DNA from: Sphingobacterium sp. R2
GTDB lineage: Bacteria; Bacteroidota; Bacteroidia; Sphingobacteriales; Sphingobacteriaceae
Direction: 5' to 3'
Length of the DNA stretch: 64,000 bases
Assembly (NCBI RefSeq): GCF_040760075.1
Contig: NZ_CP142884.1
Span: 5,084,001 to 5,148,000, forward strand
Of this stretch, positions 54,705 to 63,849 are shown piece by piece. The position numbers and the translations under genes were made by a program. Within the stretch, counting starts at the first letter, position 1, and each line of letters opens with the position of its first letter. The notes beneath the pieces are model-generated. The model did not search any database and was not told the origin of the DNA. It saw nothing but the letters and a program-made list of their open reading frames with translations.

Positions 54705-54884
54705 ATGGAAGATTTATTGTATTCAATAGCCGTTAGCATAATCATTATTTGGGCGGTTACTTTTCTTGGCGGGTTTGTAACAGAAGATACTGTTCATGTT
54801 TTATTAATTTTAGCAATTGTAACCTTTATATTTCGTGCAATAACGGTCAATGGAAGCCGCGAAGCTAGCAGATCTGAGGAATAA
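54705..54884 (+). CDS. 59-residue membrane protein (lmo0937/DUF5670-like)
   Basis: ATG 54705 to TAA 54884. Two hydrophobic segments (about 5-24 and 30-46) split by GGFVTEDT, with a short charged tail. The form (two short helices, LLY.IAV..., a Gly-rich turn) is that of the DUF5670 (lmo0937) small membrane proteins often found near stress genes such as DUF892. It is short enough to be missed by gene callers with a length cut. Confidence 0.6.
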   Translation: MEDLLYSIAVSIIIIWAVTFLGGFVTEDTVHVLLILAIVTFIFRAITVNGSREASRSEE

Positions 54885-55091
54885 GTTATTGCCTAAAATC
54901 CCCTACGCATCATGTAATGAAAAAGATATATTTATTCTACTTGTAAAAACCCAAGCTATTTACGAAAAAGGGCAGATTTGGACAGTGCTAAGGAAAGAAT
55001 AACTAGCTAATCCGCGAAGTAAATTTAAAAATTTAGCTAAATTTTAGGATATTTATATAGGAAACAACACAAATAAAAGATATAATGGCTT

Positions 55092-56516
55092 ATGAAGGTT
55101 CTCTTAACAGGTGTGACGGGCTATATTGCCAAACGCCTCTTACCCGTTTTATTGGAGCAAGGCCATGAGCTTATCTGTTGTGTGAGGGATAAAGATCGCC
55201 TCAATATACCAACTGAACAGCACAACATAGTCGTTATCGAGGTAGATTTTCTGGATAAAGAAACTCTTAAAAACCTGCCGATTGACTTTGATGTAGCTTA
55301 CTATCTTATACATTCAATGGCTACCCAAACTGGTGACTTTCAACGTATGGAAATTGAATGCGCTACCAATTTCAAAAACTTTATTGAGTCGACCAAAGCA
55401 AGGCAGATTATCTACTTGAGTGGAATAAGTAATTCCAACCAGCTGTCCAAACATCTGGATTCAAGGAAAAATGTAGAAAAGATATTAGCAAGTGGCTCAA
55501 TTCCCATTACAACATTAAGGGCTGGTATAATTGTCGGGTCTGGTAGTGCTTCTTTCGAAATCATACGCGATTTAGTGGAAAAACTCCCCATTATGGTGAC
55601 CCCAAAATGGCTTAAAACCAAATGCCAGCCAATAGCAATCCGGAATGTCCTTGAATTTTTGGTCGGTGTTATTCTGAATGCTGAAACATACCATAAAAGT
55701 TATGATATTGGTGGTCCGGATGTTCTTACTTACAAAGAAATGCTTTTGCAGTATGCCGCTGAGAGAAAGCTTACGAGACATATTTACATTGTTCCAGTTA
55801 TGACACCTAGGCTATCTTCCTATTGGCTTTATTTTGTTACTTCGACTTCATACAATTTGGCAAAAAACTTAGTTGACAGCATGAAAGTAGAAGTGATATG
55901 TAAACCAAATCGCCTTGCCGAGCAACTTGGCATAATACTTATCAACTACCGGACGGCTATCCAATTGGCTTTCCAAAAAATTGAAAGTAACCATGTGATT
56001 TCGAGCTGGAAAGATGCACAAACCAGTAATATCCTATCTGGAGGATTAAGCAGACTGTTGGAAGTGCCCGCTTATGGTTGCTTTAAAGATGTTCGTAGTG
56101 TGACACTCGGCAACAGTGACACTTCATTAAACAAAATTTGGTCTATAGGTGGACAATCGGGTTGGTACTATGGCAATTGGCTTTGGAAAATTAGAGGTTT
56201 TATGGATCAGTTGGTGGGTGGGGTCGGCATGCGACGAGGGCGCAAAAGCAAAACTGACCTTTCCGCAGGTGACACCCTTGATTTTTGGCGTGTCTTAATT
56301 GCAGATAAAAAACAGAAAAGGCTACTTCTCTATGCAGAGATGAAATTACCTGGCGAAGCGTGGCTCGAATTTAAAATCGAAGACCAAACGTTGATACAAA
56401 CTGCAACTTTTAGGCCTTTGGGAATTTCAGGTAGGCTATATTGGTATGCCGTGCTACCCTTTCACGCCTTTATATTTAAAGGATTAATCGAGCAAATAGC
56501 AAAATTGGAAAAATAA
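55092..56516 (+). CDS. SDR-type NAD(P)-binding protein with DUF2867 domain
   Basis: 474 residues. N-terminal Rossmann fold with GVTGYIAKR at 7-15 and the atypical SDR signatures VAYYLIHSM and IIYLSGI; residues to about 300 form this domain. The C-terminal 150 residues form a DUF2867 domain (LDFWRVLIADKKQKRLLLYA, PGEAWLEFKI, FRPLGISGRLYWYAVLPFHA). The fusion is known; function is unclear, perhaps reduction of a lipid-like substrate. No operon partner is evident; the histidine kinase starts 77 bp later on the same strand. Confidence 0.88.
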   Translation: MKVLLTGVTGYIAKRLLPVLLEQGHELICCVRDKDRLNIPTEQHNIVVIEVDFLDKETLKNLPIDFDVAYYLIHSMATQTGDFQRMEIECATNFKNFIESTKARQIIYLSGISNSNQLSKHLDSRKNVEKILASGSIPITTLRAGIIVGSGSASFEIIRDLVEKLPIMVTPKWLKTKCQPIAIRNVLEFLVGVILNAETYHKSYDIGGPDVLTYKEMLLQYAAERKLTRHIYIVPVMTPRLSSYWLYFVTSTSYNLAKNLVDSMKVEVICKPNRLAEQLGIILINYRTAIQLAFQKIESNHVISSWKDAQTSNILSGGLSRLLEVPAYGCFKDVRSVTLGNSDTSLNKIWSIGGQSGWYYGNWLWKIRGFMDQLVGGVGMRRGRKSKTDLSAGDTLDFWRVLIADKKQKRLLLYAEMKLPGEAWLEFKIEDQTLIQTATFRPLGISGRLYWYAVLPFHAFIFKGLIEQIAKLEK

Positions 56517-56593
56517 TATGGAAATTATGTTGTATTTTCACTGAGAAATGAACACCCGTTGATGGGTTCAAGTAGCTAAAAACGCAAAAAAAA

Positions 56594-57772
56594 ATGACCA
56601 TCCCAAATCAAATAAATAAACCGTACGAAACATCCGATAAAAGCGACTTCACTACCTGTCAACGTATTCTGGAGGAACTGTGTAGCCAAACCAAAATGAG
56701 ATATGGATTGATACGTAAGAAAGATGGGGCAAAATGGGGAAATTGGTGCGTTTATGACTATCACTCCCAACAAATAGTCGATAAAAACAGTGACACATAC
56801 GTTAAAATATATCAAGAGATTAGAACAGGTTTTTCACCTATTTACATTGATGATAGCACACAATGTACAGTTGATCAATGGGCTCACGTTCTACAGGAAT
56901 TCGGCTTAAAAAGTTATATCTCTTACCCAATAGTGAACAAAAATGACGCTATTGTAGGACACATGAGTTTTATGAATGCGGAGCCTGTACATCTTGACCG
57001 AAACAAATTAGAAACGCTGCTCCCCGTTTGCAGTGATCTAATTGCCCTAAACTTTAATACGATTTTCGGCTTAAATAACGTAAGAAAAGAACTGAAACAG
57101 GAGCTTAGTTACACTAAAAATAGAGAGCTCATTTTGACCGCCTTGGCCCACGATCTGAATAACCCTGTCAGTATCGTAAAGGTGATATCACAATACCTGA
57201 TGGGAAGTGTAAAAGATGATAACCAAAAACGCTTAATAAAGAAAATAGAAGAAGCGTCTTTTCGGATGAAAGGGATGATCGACGATATATTGGATTTTAG
57301 TAGTATTCGTCTTGAAAATAAACCCTCGATAATAAATGAATATTGCCGAATAGATACGTTAATTAGACAAATCCTATCAGAATATGAGTTATTGCATAAT
57401 AAAAAGTTAATTGCCAACATCGAGGTTCCAACTGAAATACGTTGTGATCAACATAAAATGGGACGGGCCTTTTCAAATTTAATTGGAAATGCAATAAAGC
57501 ACGGAAATCCTGATAAAAACATAGAGATCAATGCAAGCATTGAAGACGGGCAATTTATTTTTAGCGTCACGAATGACGTAATATTCCCACAGCACCTGTC
57601 GGATTTATCAAACTTATTCGAACCGTTTACAAGAGGTTCCAATAGTAAAGGTTTGGGATTAGGATTATTTATTGCACATGAAATAGCAAAACTTCACAAA
57701 GGGACCATAACCGTTCACTTAGATCATAATACGATCACGTTTAAACTGGTTATACCTGCAGATTTTAAATGA
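56594..57772 (+). CDS. GAF-domain sensor histidine kinase
   Basis: 392 residues, soluble. A GAF-like domain fills about 10-165 (LEELCSQTKMRYGLIRKK..., SYISYPIVNKNDAIVGHM). The H-box is ALAHDLNNPVSIVK with His186, the N-box NLIGNAIKHGNP, and the G-box SKGLGLGLFIAHEI. With no membrane segment it senses a cytoplasmic cue. No response regulator is adjacent, so it is an orphan kinase here. Confidence 0.9.
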   Translation: MTIPNQINKPYETSDKSDFTTCQRILEELCSQTKMRYGLIRKKDGAKWGNWCVYDYHSQQIVDKNSDTYVKIYQEIRTGFSPIYIDDSTQCTVDQWAHVLQEFGLKSYISYPIVNKNDAIVGHMSFMNAEPVHLDRNKLETLLPVCSDLIALNFNTIFGLNNVRKELKQELSYTKNRELILTALAHDLNNPVSIVKVISQYLMGSVKDDNQKRLIKKIEEASFRMKGMIDDILDFSSIRLENKPSIINEYCRIDTLIRQILSEYELLHNKKLIANIEVPTEIRCDQHKMGRAFSNLIGNAIKHGNPDKNIEINASIEDGQFIFSVTNDVIFPQHLSDLSNLFEPFTRGSNSKGLGLGLFIAHEIAKLHKGTITVHLDHNTITFKLVIPADFK

Positions 57773-57835
57773 TCTATTCATTGACAGATCGTAAAGTTAG
57801 CCTAACATATTTCCCAATTCACATCAGTTCAAAAA

Positions 57836-57862
57836 GGGTGTGCCAATCACACCCCAAATTTT
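57836..57862 (-). terminator. Terminator of the aldo/keto reductase gene
   Basis: GGGTGTG and CACACCC form a 7-bp stem with a 5-nt loop, 10 bp or so after the minus-strand stop. On that strand TTTTTG follows directly. It lies between convergent genes and may also end the kinase transcript. Confidence 0.75.
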
Positions 57863-57872
57863 GTCAAGTACA

Positions 57873-58904
57873 TCACATGTTGGGTACTGGACAGTTCTGT
57901 TCAATAAGTTTCTCGTGTTTTAGCTCGTCCCAGAAGTCGTTTGGAATCTTAACGCTAAACGAATTTGCATTTTCCTCCGCTTGTTCAGCAGTATGTGCGC
58001 CTGGTATCACGCCAGATACTTCTTCGGGTGCTGCCGAAAATTGTAATGCTGCGGTGCGAAGATCGACATGGTGATTTTTTGCAATCTGATATAATGCATT
58101 GAGTTTTTCCTTTACACCGGCTGGAAAATTTCCATCGTAGAGATAACGATCTTTTCCAGCTAAAAATCCAGCACATAATGGCGCTCCCACGATGATTGAA
58201 ATACCTCGTTCAGCGACTTTAGGAAAAACTTGATTCAGCCCTTCCTCATGTTTTATCAGTGAATACTGACAGGCTGAAAGAAAAACGTCTGGATCTGCAA
58301 CTTCCAATGTCTGTAAAATCGGTTCAACGGTATTAACTCCCAGCCCCCAGCCTTTAATAAGCCCTTCTTCTCTCATCTTAGTCAATTCAGGCATCGCACC
58401 GTTCGCAGCTTGCTCAAAATAATAAGCATAGCTGTCTTTCATATCTACATTGTCTGGGGAAAGATCATGAATAAATACCATATCTATCGAAGACAGTCCT
58501 AAGCGTTGCAAACTATCTTCTAAGCTTCTTCTTACACCTGACGCCGTATAATCATAACGGTACCCAAAATTTAATTTTCCTTTCCACAGCAACTGGTCCA
58601 TCTTAAAATCTTCTTGAGGCAACATGAGTCTACCGACTTTTGTTGACAAAGTGAAACTTTCCCTAGGTTGATCTTTTAAAAATAAGCCCATTCGACGTTC
58701 GCTTATGCCTAGACCGTACCATGGGGAAGTGTCAAAGAGTCGTATTCCAGCCTTCCACGCCGCTTCTACTGCCTTCAAACATTCATAATCAGTATGGTGC
58801 TGAAATCCATTCCCCAAGGCTACGCCTCCGAATCCAGCCTTATCAACTGGACGAAATCTTTCCTTTTGCATTAAATTTTCTGTTGCATTCATATCTTTTT
58901 CCAT
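57873..58904 (-). CDS. Aldo/keto reductase
   Basis: 343 residues, (alpha/beta)8 barrel. The catalytic tetrad is seen as Asp58 and Tyr63 (RLFDTSPWYG), Lys in LSTKVGRL near 88 and His in VFIHDL near 141. The pattern PWYGLGISERRMG is that of the D-threo-aldose dehydrogenase / pyridoxal dehydrogenase branch. It should oxidise a sugar or reduce an aldehyde with NAD(P). It follows surE by 13 bp, so they are one operon. Confidence 0.9.
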   Translation of the reverse strand: MEKDMNATENLMQKERFRPVDKAGFGGVALGNGFQHHTDYECLKAVEAAWKAGIRLFDTSPWYGLGISERRMGLFLKDQPRESFTLSTKVGRLMLPQEDFKMDQLLWKGKLNFGYRYDYTASGVRRSLEDSLQRLGLSSIDMVFIHDLSPDNVDMKDSYAYYFEQAANGAMPELTKMREEGLIKGWGLGVNTVEPILQTLEVADPDVFLSACQYSLIKHEEGLNQVFPKVAERGISIIVGAPLCAGFLAGKDRYLYDGNFPAGVKEKLNALYQIAKNHHVDLRTAALQFSAAPEEVSGVIPGAHTAEQAEENANSFSVKIPNDFWDELKHEKLIEQNCPVPNM

Positions 58905-58917
58905 TCATATTTAATTT

Positions 58918-59694
58918 TCACATTCGCTTAGCTCCATTGAATTCACTTTGCTCGCGTTTCACTCTTTCCGCAAGTTTATCATGCGCGGTAAGATCAAGAC
59001 GTAATGGTGTAATGGATACTAAATTGTTTTCTACTGCCCAACGATCTGTGCCTTTATCAGCAGGTTCTAAAGGTATGACAGTGATCCAATAGTTTTCCCT
59101 TCCCATAGGATCTTCTCCAGCGACCACCCTGCCATCATACAGCCTTACTGATTGCCTTGTCCATACTATGCCCTGAGGTTGGGCTGGGAAATTCACATTG
59201 TAAAGAGCGGGTTCTTTATTTTCAACAAGTTCTTTATTTTCAATTAATATCTCTAGCACATCCCTTGTCCATTGAGATAAGCCTTCAAAATCCGGCTCCG
59301 TCTTTCCGACAGGGGTGCTCAAGGCAATACCCGTAACACCAAGAAGGGTAGCCTGCTTTGCAGCAGCTAGGGTACCCGAATGCCACATAGAATTACCAAG
59401 ATTTGGTCCCATATTGATACCGGAAAGTACAACCTGCGTATCAGGAAACATATGTAAACCCAATGCTACACAATCTGCCGGCGTTCCATTGACCTTAAAA
59501 GCTTCAACATCTTCAAAAGTAATAGGTGCCCGCCGATAACTTAGCGGCCGGGAATGCGTAATCGCATGTCCCATTGACGACTGTTCCACATCGGGTGCCA
59601 CAATTTTTACTGTCCCAAACTGTTTCGCTATTCTTGCCAGTGCTGCGATACCAGGCGAATAAATGCCATCGTCGTTGGTAATAAGTATATTCAT
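58918..59694 (-). CDS. surE: 5'/3'-nucleotidase SurE
   Basis: 258 residues, normal length. Metal-binding N-terminus NDDGIYSPG with Asp8 and Asp9, the conserved Ser/His in EQSSMGHAIT, and Asn in LSGINMGPNLG. It dephosphorylates nucleoside monophosphates and is a stationary-phase survival factor in E. coli. The aldo/keto reductase follows; the lipid kinase is divergent, 34-52 bp away depending on its start. Confidence 0.96.
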   Translation of the reverse strand: MNILITNDDGIYSPGIAALARIAKQFGTVKIVAPDVEQSSMGHAITHSRPLSYRRAPITFEDVEAFKVNGTPADCVALGLHMFPDTQVVLSGINMGPNLGNSMWHSGTLAAAKQATLLGVTGIALSTPVGKTEPDFEGLSQWTRDVLEILIENKELVENKEPALYNVNFPAQPQGIVWTRQSVRLYDGRVVAGEDPMGRENYWITVIPLEPADKGTDRWAVENNLVSITPLRLDLTAHDKLAERVKREQSEFNGAKRM

Positions 59695-59745
59695 AGTTGT
59701 TCTTTTATTTGAAAACCAATCTCAGCCATGCTTTGTTCAATTGTT

Positions 59746-60663
59746 ATGAAAGAACATGGCAAAAACATAAGATTAGTACATAACCCTAAAGCTGGGGATG
59801 ATACGAATGGGGACAAAGATGAACTATGTCAATTGATTGAAAATCTTGGACACAGTTGCTCAGTAGTCTCAAAGCAGAACGCTGTCAAGAAGATCGATCA
59901 GCAAACTGATATTATTGCCTTGGCCGGCGGTGACGGCACGATAAAAACTGCAGTTTTAGCGCTATTAGAAAAAAAACTAAAATTTAAAAGACCAATCGCC
60001 ATACTGCCACAAGGAACTGCAAACAATATTGCGCTCTCTCTTGGCATTCCTCTTGACTGTGAAAAAGCCATTGGTCTTTGGAACGACTGTAAACTTAAAA
60101 AGTTCGATGTAGGAATGATTCTGGGATTAGCAGGAAAGCCACTCCATTTTATAGAATCCATCGGCTTCGGCGTATTTCCTTTATTGATGGAGAAAATGGA
60201 CAAAAAGAGTTTAGATGAAGATCTTAGTGCGGAAGAAGAGATAAAAATTGCACTCCAGCAATTACGCGAACTGGTCCAAACGTTCCCGGCTAAAACACTG
60301 AAAATGAAGCTAGGAGAAAGTCACTTTGAAACAGCATGTATTCTCGCCGAAGTTATGAATATTCCAAGCATGGGGCCTCGACTAATCTTATCTTCCAATG
60401 CTGATCCGGGCGACGGACAATTCGACATCATCATTGTAACTGACAAGCAACGGCAGGAACTTATAGACTATATTGACGGACTATTGAATGGAACCGATGT
60501 AGAGTTGACAATAAAACCCATCCGAGCAAGCCAGTTGACAATGGAATGGGAAGGCAAAAAAATACACATTGATGATGAATGCAGGAACTACAGCGGCCAG
60601 CAAATAAAAATTACCTTGCTTGAAAACCTTATTGAAGTCGTTGCTGGCGAAAGTAAGCTGTAG
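59746..60663 (+). CDS. Diacylglycerol kinase-family lipid kinase (YegS/LCB5-like)
   Basis: 305 residues from ATG 59746 (an ATG at 59728 is also in frame). The N-terminal LVHNPKAGDD, the nucleotide loop AGGDGTIKT, and LPQGTANNIALSLGI are the three family motifs; the C-terminal GDGQFDIIIVTD belongs to the substrate domain. It transfers phosphate from ATP to a diacylglycerol-like or sphingoid lipid, a known trait of Sphingobacteriaceae. Which lipid is inference. It is divergent from surE. Confidence 0.9.
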   Translation: MKEHGKNIRLVHNPKAGDDTNGDKDELCQLIENLGHSCSVVSKQNAVKKIDQQTDIIALAGGDGTIKTAVLALLEKKLKFKRPIAILPQGTANNIALSLGIPLDCEKAIGLWNDCKLKKFDVGMILGLAGKPLHFIESIGFGVFPLLMEKMDKKSLDEDLSAEEEIKIALQQLRELVQTFPAKTLKMKLGESHFETACILAEVMNIPSMGPRLILSSNADPGDGQFDIIIVTDKQRQELIDYIDGLLNGTDVELTIKPIRASQLTMEWEGKKIHIDDECRNYSGQQIKITLLENLIEVVAGESKL

Positions 60664-60767
60664 TTTGTACCAACGATAACGCTACGAACGCTGTTCCCTA
60701 CTAAACAACAACATGGCAAATGCATAGATTGAAAAATAAATCTCGTACGGCAAGCATACTTATTTTT

Positions 60768-60983
60768 ATGATGACGACGACCTCCCATGAAGATTCAAAG
60801 AAGTCAAACACTGCTTTGTCCGAAAGTCATAAAGAGGACACTTCCAAACGAAAAAAGCGTCCTAACACCGATTTAACGGGTATTAAAGACGATCGTACCC
60901 ATAATAAGGACGCAGAACAGGCCGCACAGAGAAAAAGGGACGAAGAAGACACACCCGATCTTTCCGGTGATATCAATGTTTAG
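60768..60983 (+). CDS. Small hydrophilic, probably disordered protein
   Basis: 71 residues from ATG 60768 (the frame is open to 60720, but those codons look like leader). It is highly charged and Thr/Asp/Lys-rich (TSHEDSKKSNTALSESHKED, then KRKKRPNTDLTGIKDD), with no hydrophobic core. Function is not known. It is a single gene downstream of the lipid kinase. Confidence 0.5.
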   Translation: MMTTTSHEDSKKSNTALSESHKEDTSKRKKRPNTDLTGIKDDRTHNKDAEQAAQRKRDEEDTPDLSGDINV

Positions 60984-61065
60984 AAGGAAATTAGCCTGTT
61001 ATCCTTGCATTGGTAGGGATTGATTAAGAGTTGCTGGACTTCATTATAACTTAACTTTTTAGAAC

Positions 61066-62988
61066 TTAACTTTTTCGAGGTGGGAAGAAGAATAGCTTTG
61101 GATTGATCTTAAAATAGATCCAAACGGCTCGCCCCATTTTAATCAATTCTCCCGAGGATAAGTTGCGCGAACGAAAAGCTAAAATCAACGATAAGGAGAA
61201 ACTAACCATAAAGTTGAAAAAACCTATTAATCCAATCCCCAAGATCCCCCAAAACCAGATCTCGGCAGGCAACTCCATACCGTTCCCAAATAAGCCCAAT
61301 GCCAAATTCCCGCTCGCAAATGTGATGTGCCTAATATCCAGATTTAAACCTAAAAAAAGTCCGACGGGAGCTGTAGTTCCCATAAAAATTCCAAACCAAA
61401 CATTAGATACGATACCTGCCCATTTTTTCTCATAAAACAAAGCTATTTTGTTCGTCTGCCGCTGTCCGAAGATCTTTTTCAGCATAGGATGCTCCTGAAT
61501 GCGATAATAAACTGAATTGTGCTTGTCTCTATTTGAGATACTTCCGGCAATGATTCCCGAGAGGAATAAGAAAACGCCAGCGATTGATGCGTGAAAAACT
61601 AAAGGTGTTTTTACAGGGTTAAGGTCGTTAACAAGATGTGACCACTGCGCACTCGCAATATTAACGTGAGACAGCTGCTGAATCAACCAAACAAGAAAAA
61701 GACTCATCGGAAAAGCCATTATAACATTACCGACAAAAGCAATGAACTGAGACCGAAATAATCTTCCAAATAATTCAGCAAACATCCAATAACGATGTCT
61801 GTTATTTCCAGCTCCGGAAGTTCCCTGCTCAATTGCGTTGACCAATGCAGAAGCTGTCATTGCGGGTTGTTTGGTTGCTAAAGTTGCACCAAAAAGATAA
61901 ATTAACGTAAAACCTACCGCATAATTCAGGCTATATAAAAATGCGTGACCAAATTCACTGGTGTGTACCTTTCCTAACAATAACTTGAAGATACACATTA
62001 CGCCTACAATGAGGCCACCACCACAGGCGGATCGGAACATTTTCCAATATTCTTTTTCACTTGAGGTAATATAGTGTTCACCCGTCTGCGCGGTATGATG
62101 CGTAATCTCGTAGGCCAAAAGTTGTGTACTCTGTCCAACTAATTTGCGAATATTGCTTTTCCCGGAATTGTATCCAAGAAGTGTTACTGCTAGTTTGATT
62201 GTCTTTTGCCTCTTTTCATCTGGATGATCAATCACCAAAAAATATAAAATTTCTCGGATTCTTTCCAATTGTTGCCGCATGCGCAGCAGCGATTGATTCA
62301 CTTTGATAGAAATTCCAAAACGATGTGAATTGTCGAATGCTGTTTCGATATACGCTTCGCATTGCCTATGTAATACCAAAATCTGCTTATAAGATAGATC
62401 GTTGGATGGGATAAACTTGACATTGGATTGCAAAAGACGATCATTCAGTTCAGTAAATTCCCGCATGATTGCAATAAATGGACTATCAAAATTTTGAAAT
62501 TCCGGTACCATCTTATTTACATCTGTTTCCATAGCACGGCCTGTAATACGTTGGACCAGCAATTCCAGTCCATACAATATTTCAATCATTCCAAAGCCAG
62601 TTTCATCGTCATAAATCGTTTGAAATCCACATAAACAAAACAACCTATCAACCTGATCCTGAGGGATCATTGCTATCCATTCAGCATCGCTAGATTTGTA
62701 GAAAACTTGATTTAAAAGATATTGTAAAGTAGACTTCGGCGGCTGAAAAGGTAGATACCGTTCGGTCATTCTTTTTTTTAGCTCGTAAAAAAAATCTGCA
62801 TAACTAATGATGCCCGTATCGGAAATCAGCTGATCAAAATCCTTGGCCAACAGGATTCTTTTAAGATAAAGCTGGAAGAATTGAAGTTCTTCAGGTGATG
62901 CTTCAAAATAGTCGAGTAAAAATTGGATGTCGGCATGAACATATAAATTCACATGCTTTGGACGAACGACATCCACCAGTGAAACCAA
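61066..62988 (-). CDS. Membrane protein of the 'site-specific recombinase' family (COG4389), 5' end frameshifted
   Basis: 640 residues from a TTG at 62988. Soluble helical N-terminus of about 320 residues (LVDVVRPKHVNLYVHADIQF), then about seven hydrophobic segments in the second half (GGGLIVGVMCIFKLL, LIYLFGATLATKQPA). The layout and motifs match PF10136/COG4389, named site-specific recombinases although their function is not established and they look like membrane proteins. The family's first residues are found upstream in a different frame (63018-63083), so this ORF is likely truncated by a 1-nt shift or relies on frameshifting. No mobile element is near. Confidence 0.75.
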   Translation of the reverse strand: MVSLVDVVRPKHVNLYVHADIQFLLDYFEASPEELQFFQLYLKRILLAKDFDQLISDTGIISYADFFYELKKRMTERYLPFQPPKSTLQYLLNQVFYKSSDAEWIAMIPQDQVDRLFCLCGFQTIYDDETGFGMIEILYGLELLVQRITGRAMETDVNKMVPEFQNFDSPFIAIMREFTELNDRLLQSNVKFIPSNDLSYKQILVLHRQCEAYIETAFDNSHRFGISIKVNQSLLRMRQQLERIREILYFLVIDHPDEKRQKTIKLAVTLLGYNSGKSNIRKLVGQSTQLLAYEITHHTAQTGEHYITSSEKEYWKMFRSACGGGLIVGVMCIFKLLLGKVHTSEFGHAFLYSLNYAVGFTLIYLFGATLATKQPAMTASALVNAIEQGTSGAGNNRHRYWMFAELFGRLFRSQFIAFVGNVIMAFPMSLFLVWLIQQLSHVNIASAQWSHLVNDLNPVKTPLVFHASIAGVFLFLSGIIAGSISNRDKHNSVYYRIQEHPMLKKIFGQRQTNKIALFYEKKWAGIVSNVWFGIFMGTTAPVGLFLGLNLDIRHITFASGNLALGLFGNGMELPAEIWFWGILGIGLIGFFNFMVSFSLSLILAFRSRNLSSGELIKMGRAVWIYFKINPKLFFFPPRKS

Positions 62989-63017
62989 AAAGTCAACATC
63001 TATATAAGCGGGGTCTG

Positions 63018-63083
63018 CTATTTGAGTATTGAACGTTCAAATAAACGCCTTACCTGCGACTCGCTATCCTTTTCCTTTTCCAT
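63018..63083 (-). pseudogene. Out-of-frame 5' piece of the recombinase-family gene
   Basis: ATG 63083 opens MEKEKDSESQVRRLFERSIL, then Lys and TAG at 63018-63020. Shifting back one base just before the stop (in AAATAG) continues as IADPAYIDVDFLVSLVDVVR straight into the main ORF, with no gap in sense. This indicates one missing A or a -1 programmed shift. The start ATG follows ATATAT, without a Shine-Dalgarno. Confidence 0.6.
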
Positions 63084-63277
63084 ATATAATAAAATTCCAT
63101 TCTAGATACCACGTTTAGACACATTTTGTTTTTCAAAAACAAAAGTGATATGCTTTACGTCGTGTCAAAGAACCACTGAAATGAATGATCTCTATCATTT
63201 TTCAGTCCTTCGCATTTTCATAATTTTACAGCTAAGGAATTATAAATCAAAAAGTAAACGATAACAAAAAGACAAAA

Positions 63278-63481
63278 ATGAACAAAAACGATAAATTGAA
63301 ACCCGCAAAATTATGTTATGAACATATCGGCGGTAAACTCGGCCAGCTCCTACTTGAAACTTTGATAACAAAAGGTTGGTTGGCGAAAAACGATCCCCCA
63401 GATAAAAACTTCTATATCACTGAACTTGGTGAATCGCAATTGACAGCATTTGGAATAGACTTATCACAAATTAAACCCTGA
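63278..63481 (+). CDS. Stand-alone ArsR-type C-terminal domain protein
   Basis: 67 residues: CYEHIGGKLGQLLLETLITK followed by GWLAKN and YITELGESQLTAFGI. This is the C-terminal half of a class of ArsR regulators (CYDHLAGxLG...xxGWL...YxVTxxGexxLxxxG), without the DNA-reading helix-turn-helix before it. It lies 5 bp before the glyoxalase-fold gene, surely cotranscribed. It may bind a small molecule. Resemblance is by eye. Confidence 0.55.
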   Translation: MNKNDKLKPAKLCYEHIGGKLGQLLLETLITKGWLAKNDPPDKNFYITELGESQLTAFGIDLSQIKP

Positions 63482-63486
63482 TTACC

Positions 63487-63849
63487 ATGAACCTATTATT
63501 GGATTACGACAATTTCTTTATACCGGTCGATGACCTGGATAAAGCCAAAAAATTTTATCGAGACCAACTTGGGCTCGAAACTAAATTTGACTTTCCAGCA
63601 AAAGGCATGACTGCGTTTAAAGTAGGCGACAATGAACCAGCGATCATACTGAGTTCGGCACAACAGGCAAAACCAAGTATTTGGTTTACCGTTGCAGATG
63701 TTAAGGCAACCTATGAATCTTTAAAGCAAAAGGGGATCGTATTTTTAAGCGAGCCATTTGATATCATGACAGGTCTAGCAGTCGAATTTAACGATCCTTT
63801 CGGAAACAAACTTGGAATAACCGATTATTCCAAGTCAAATAAAATTTGA
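63487..63849 (+). CDS. VOC-family (glyoxalase/bleomycin-resistance fold) protein
   Basis: 120 residues. Two beta-alpha-beta-beta-beta units: FFIPVDDLDKAKKFYRDQLG and IWFTVADVKATYESLKQKGI, ending in FNDPFGNKLGITDY. A metal ligand could be Glu in VEFNDPFGN; the first His is absent, so the metal site may be incomplete. It should bind or modify a small molecule. The stand-alone ArsR-type domain is its operon partner. Confidence 0.85.
   Translation: MNLLLDYDNFFIPVDDLDKAKKFYRDQLGLETKFDFPAKGMTAFKVGDNEPAIILSSAQQAKPSIWFTVADVKATYESLKQKGIVFLSEPFDIMTGLAVEFNDPFGNKLGITDYSKSNKI

Noticed and set aside
54850..55002. A 50-codon ORF overlapping the 59-residue membrane protein in another frame
   Set aside because: It reads fairly well (MEAAKLADLRNKLLP) but overlaps a more convincing gene and has no start signal; I cannot support it from sequence alone.
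61046..61075. Tandem AACTTAACTTTTT repeat near the recombinase-family stop
   Set aside because: Two imperfect copies in an AT-rich spacer; too short to call more than local duplication.
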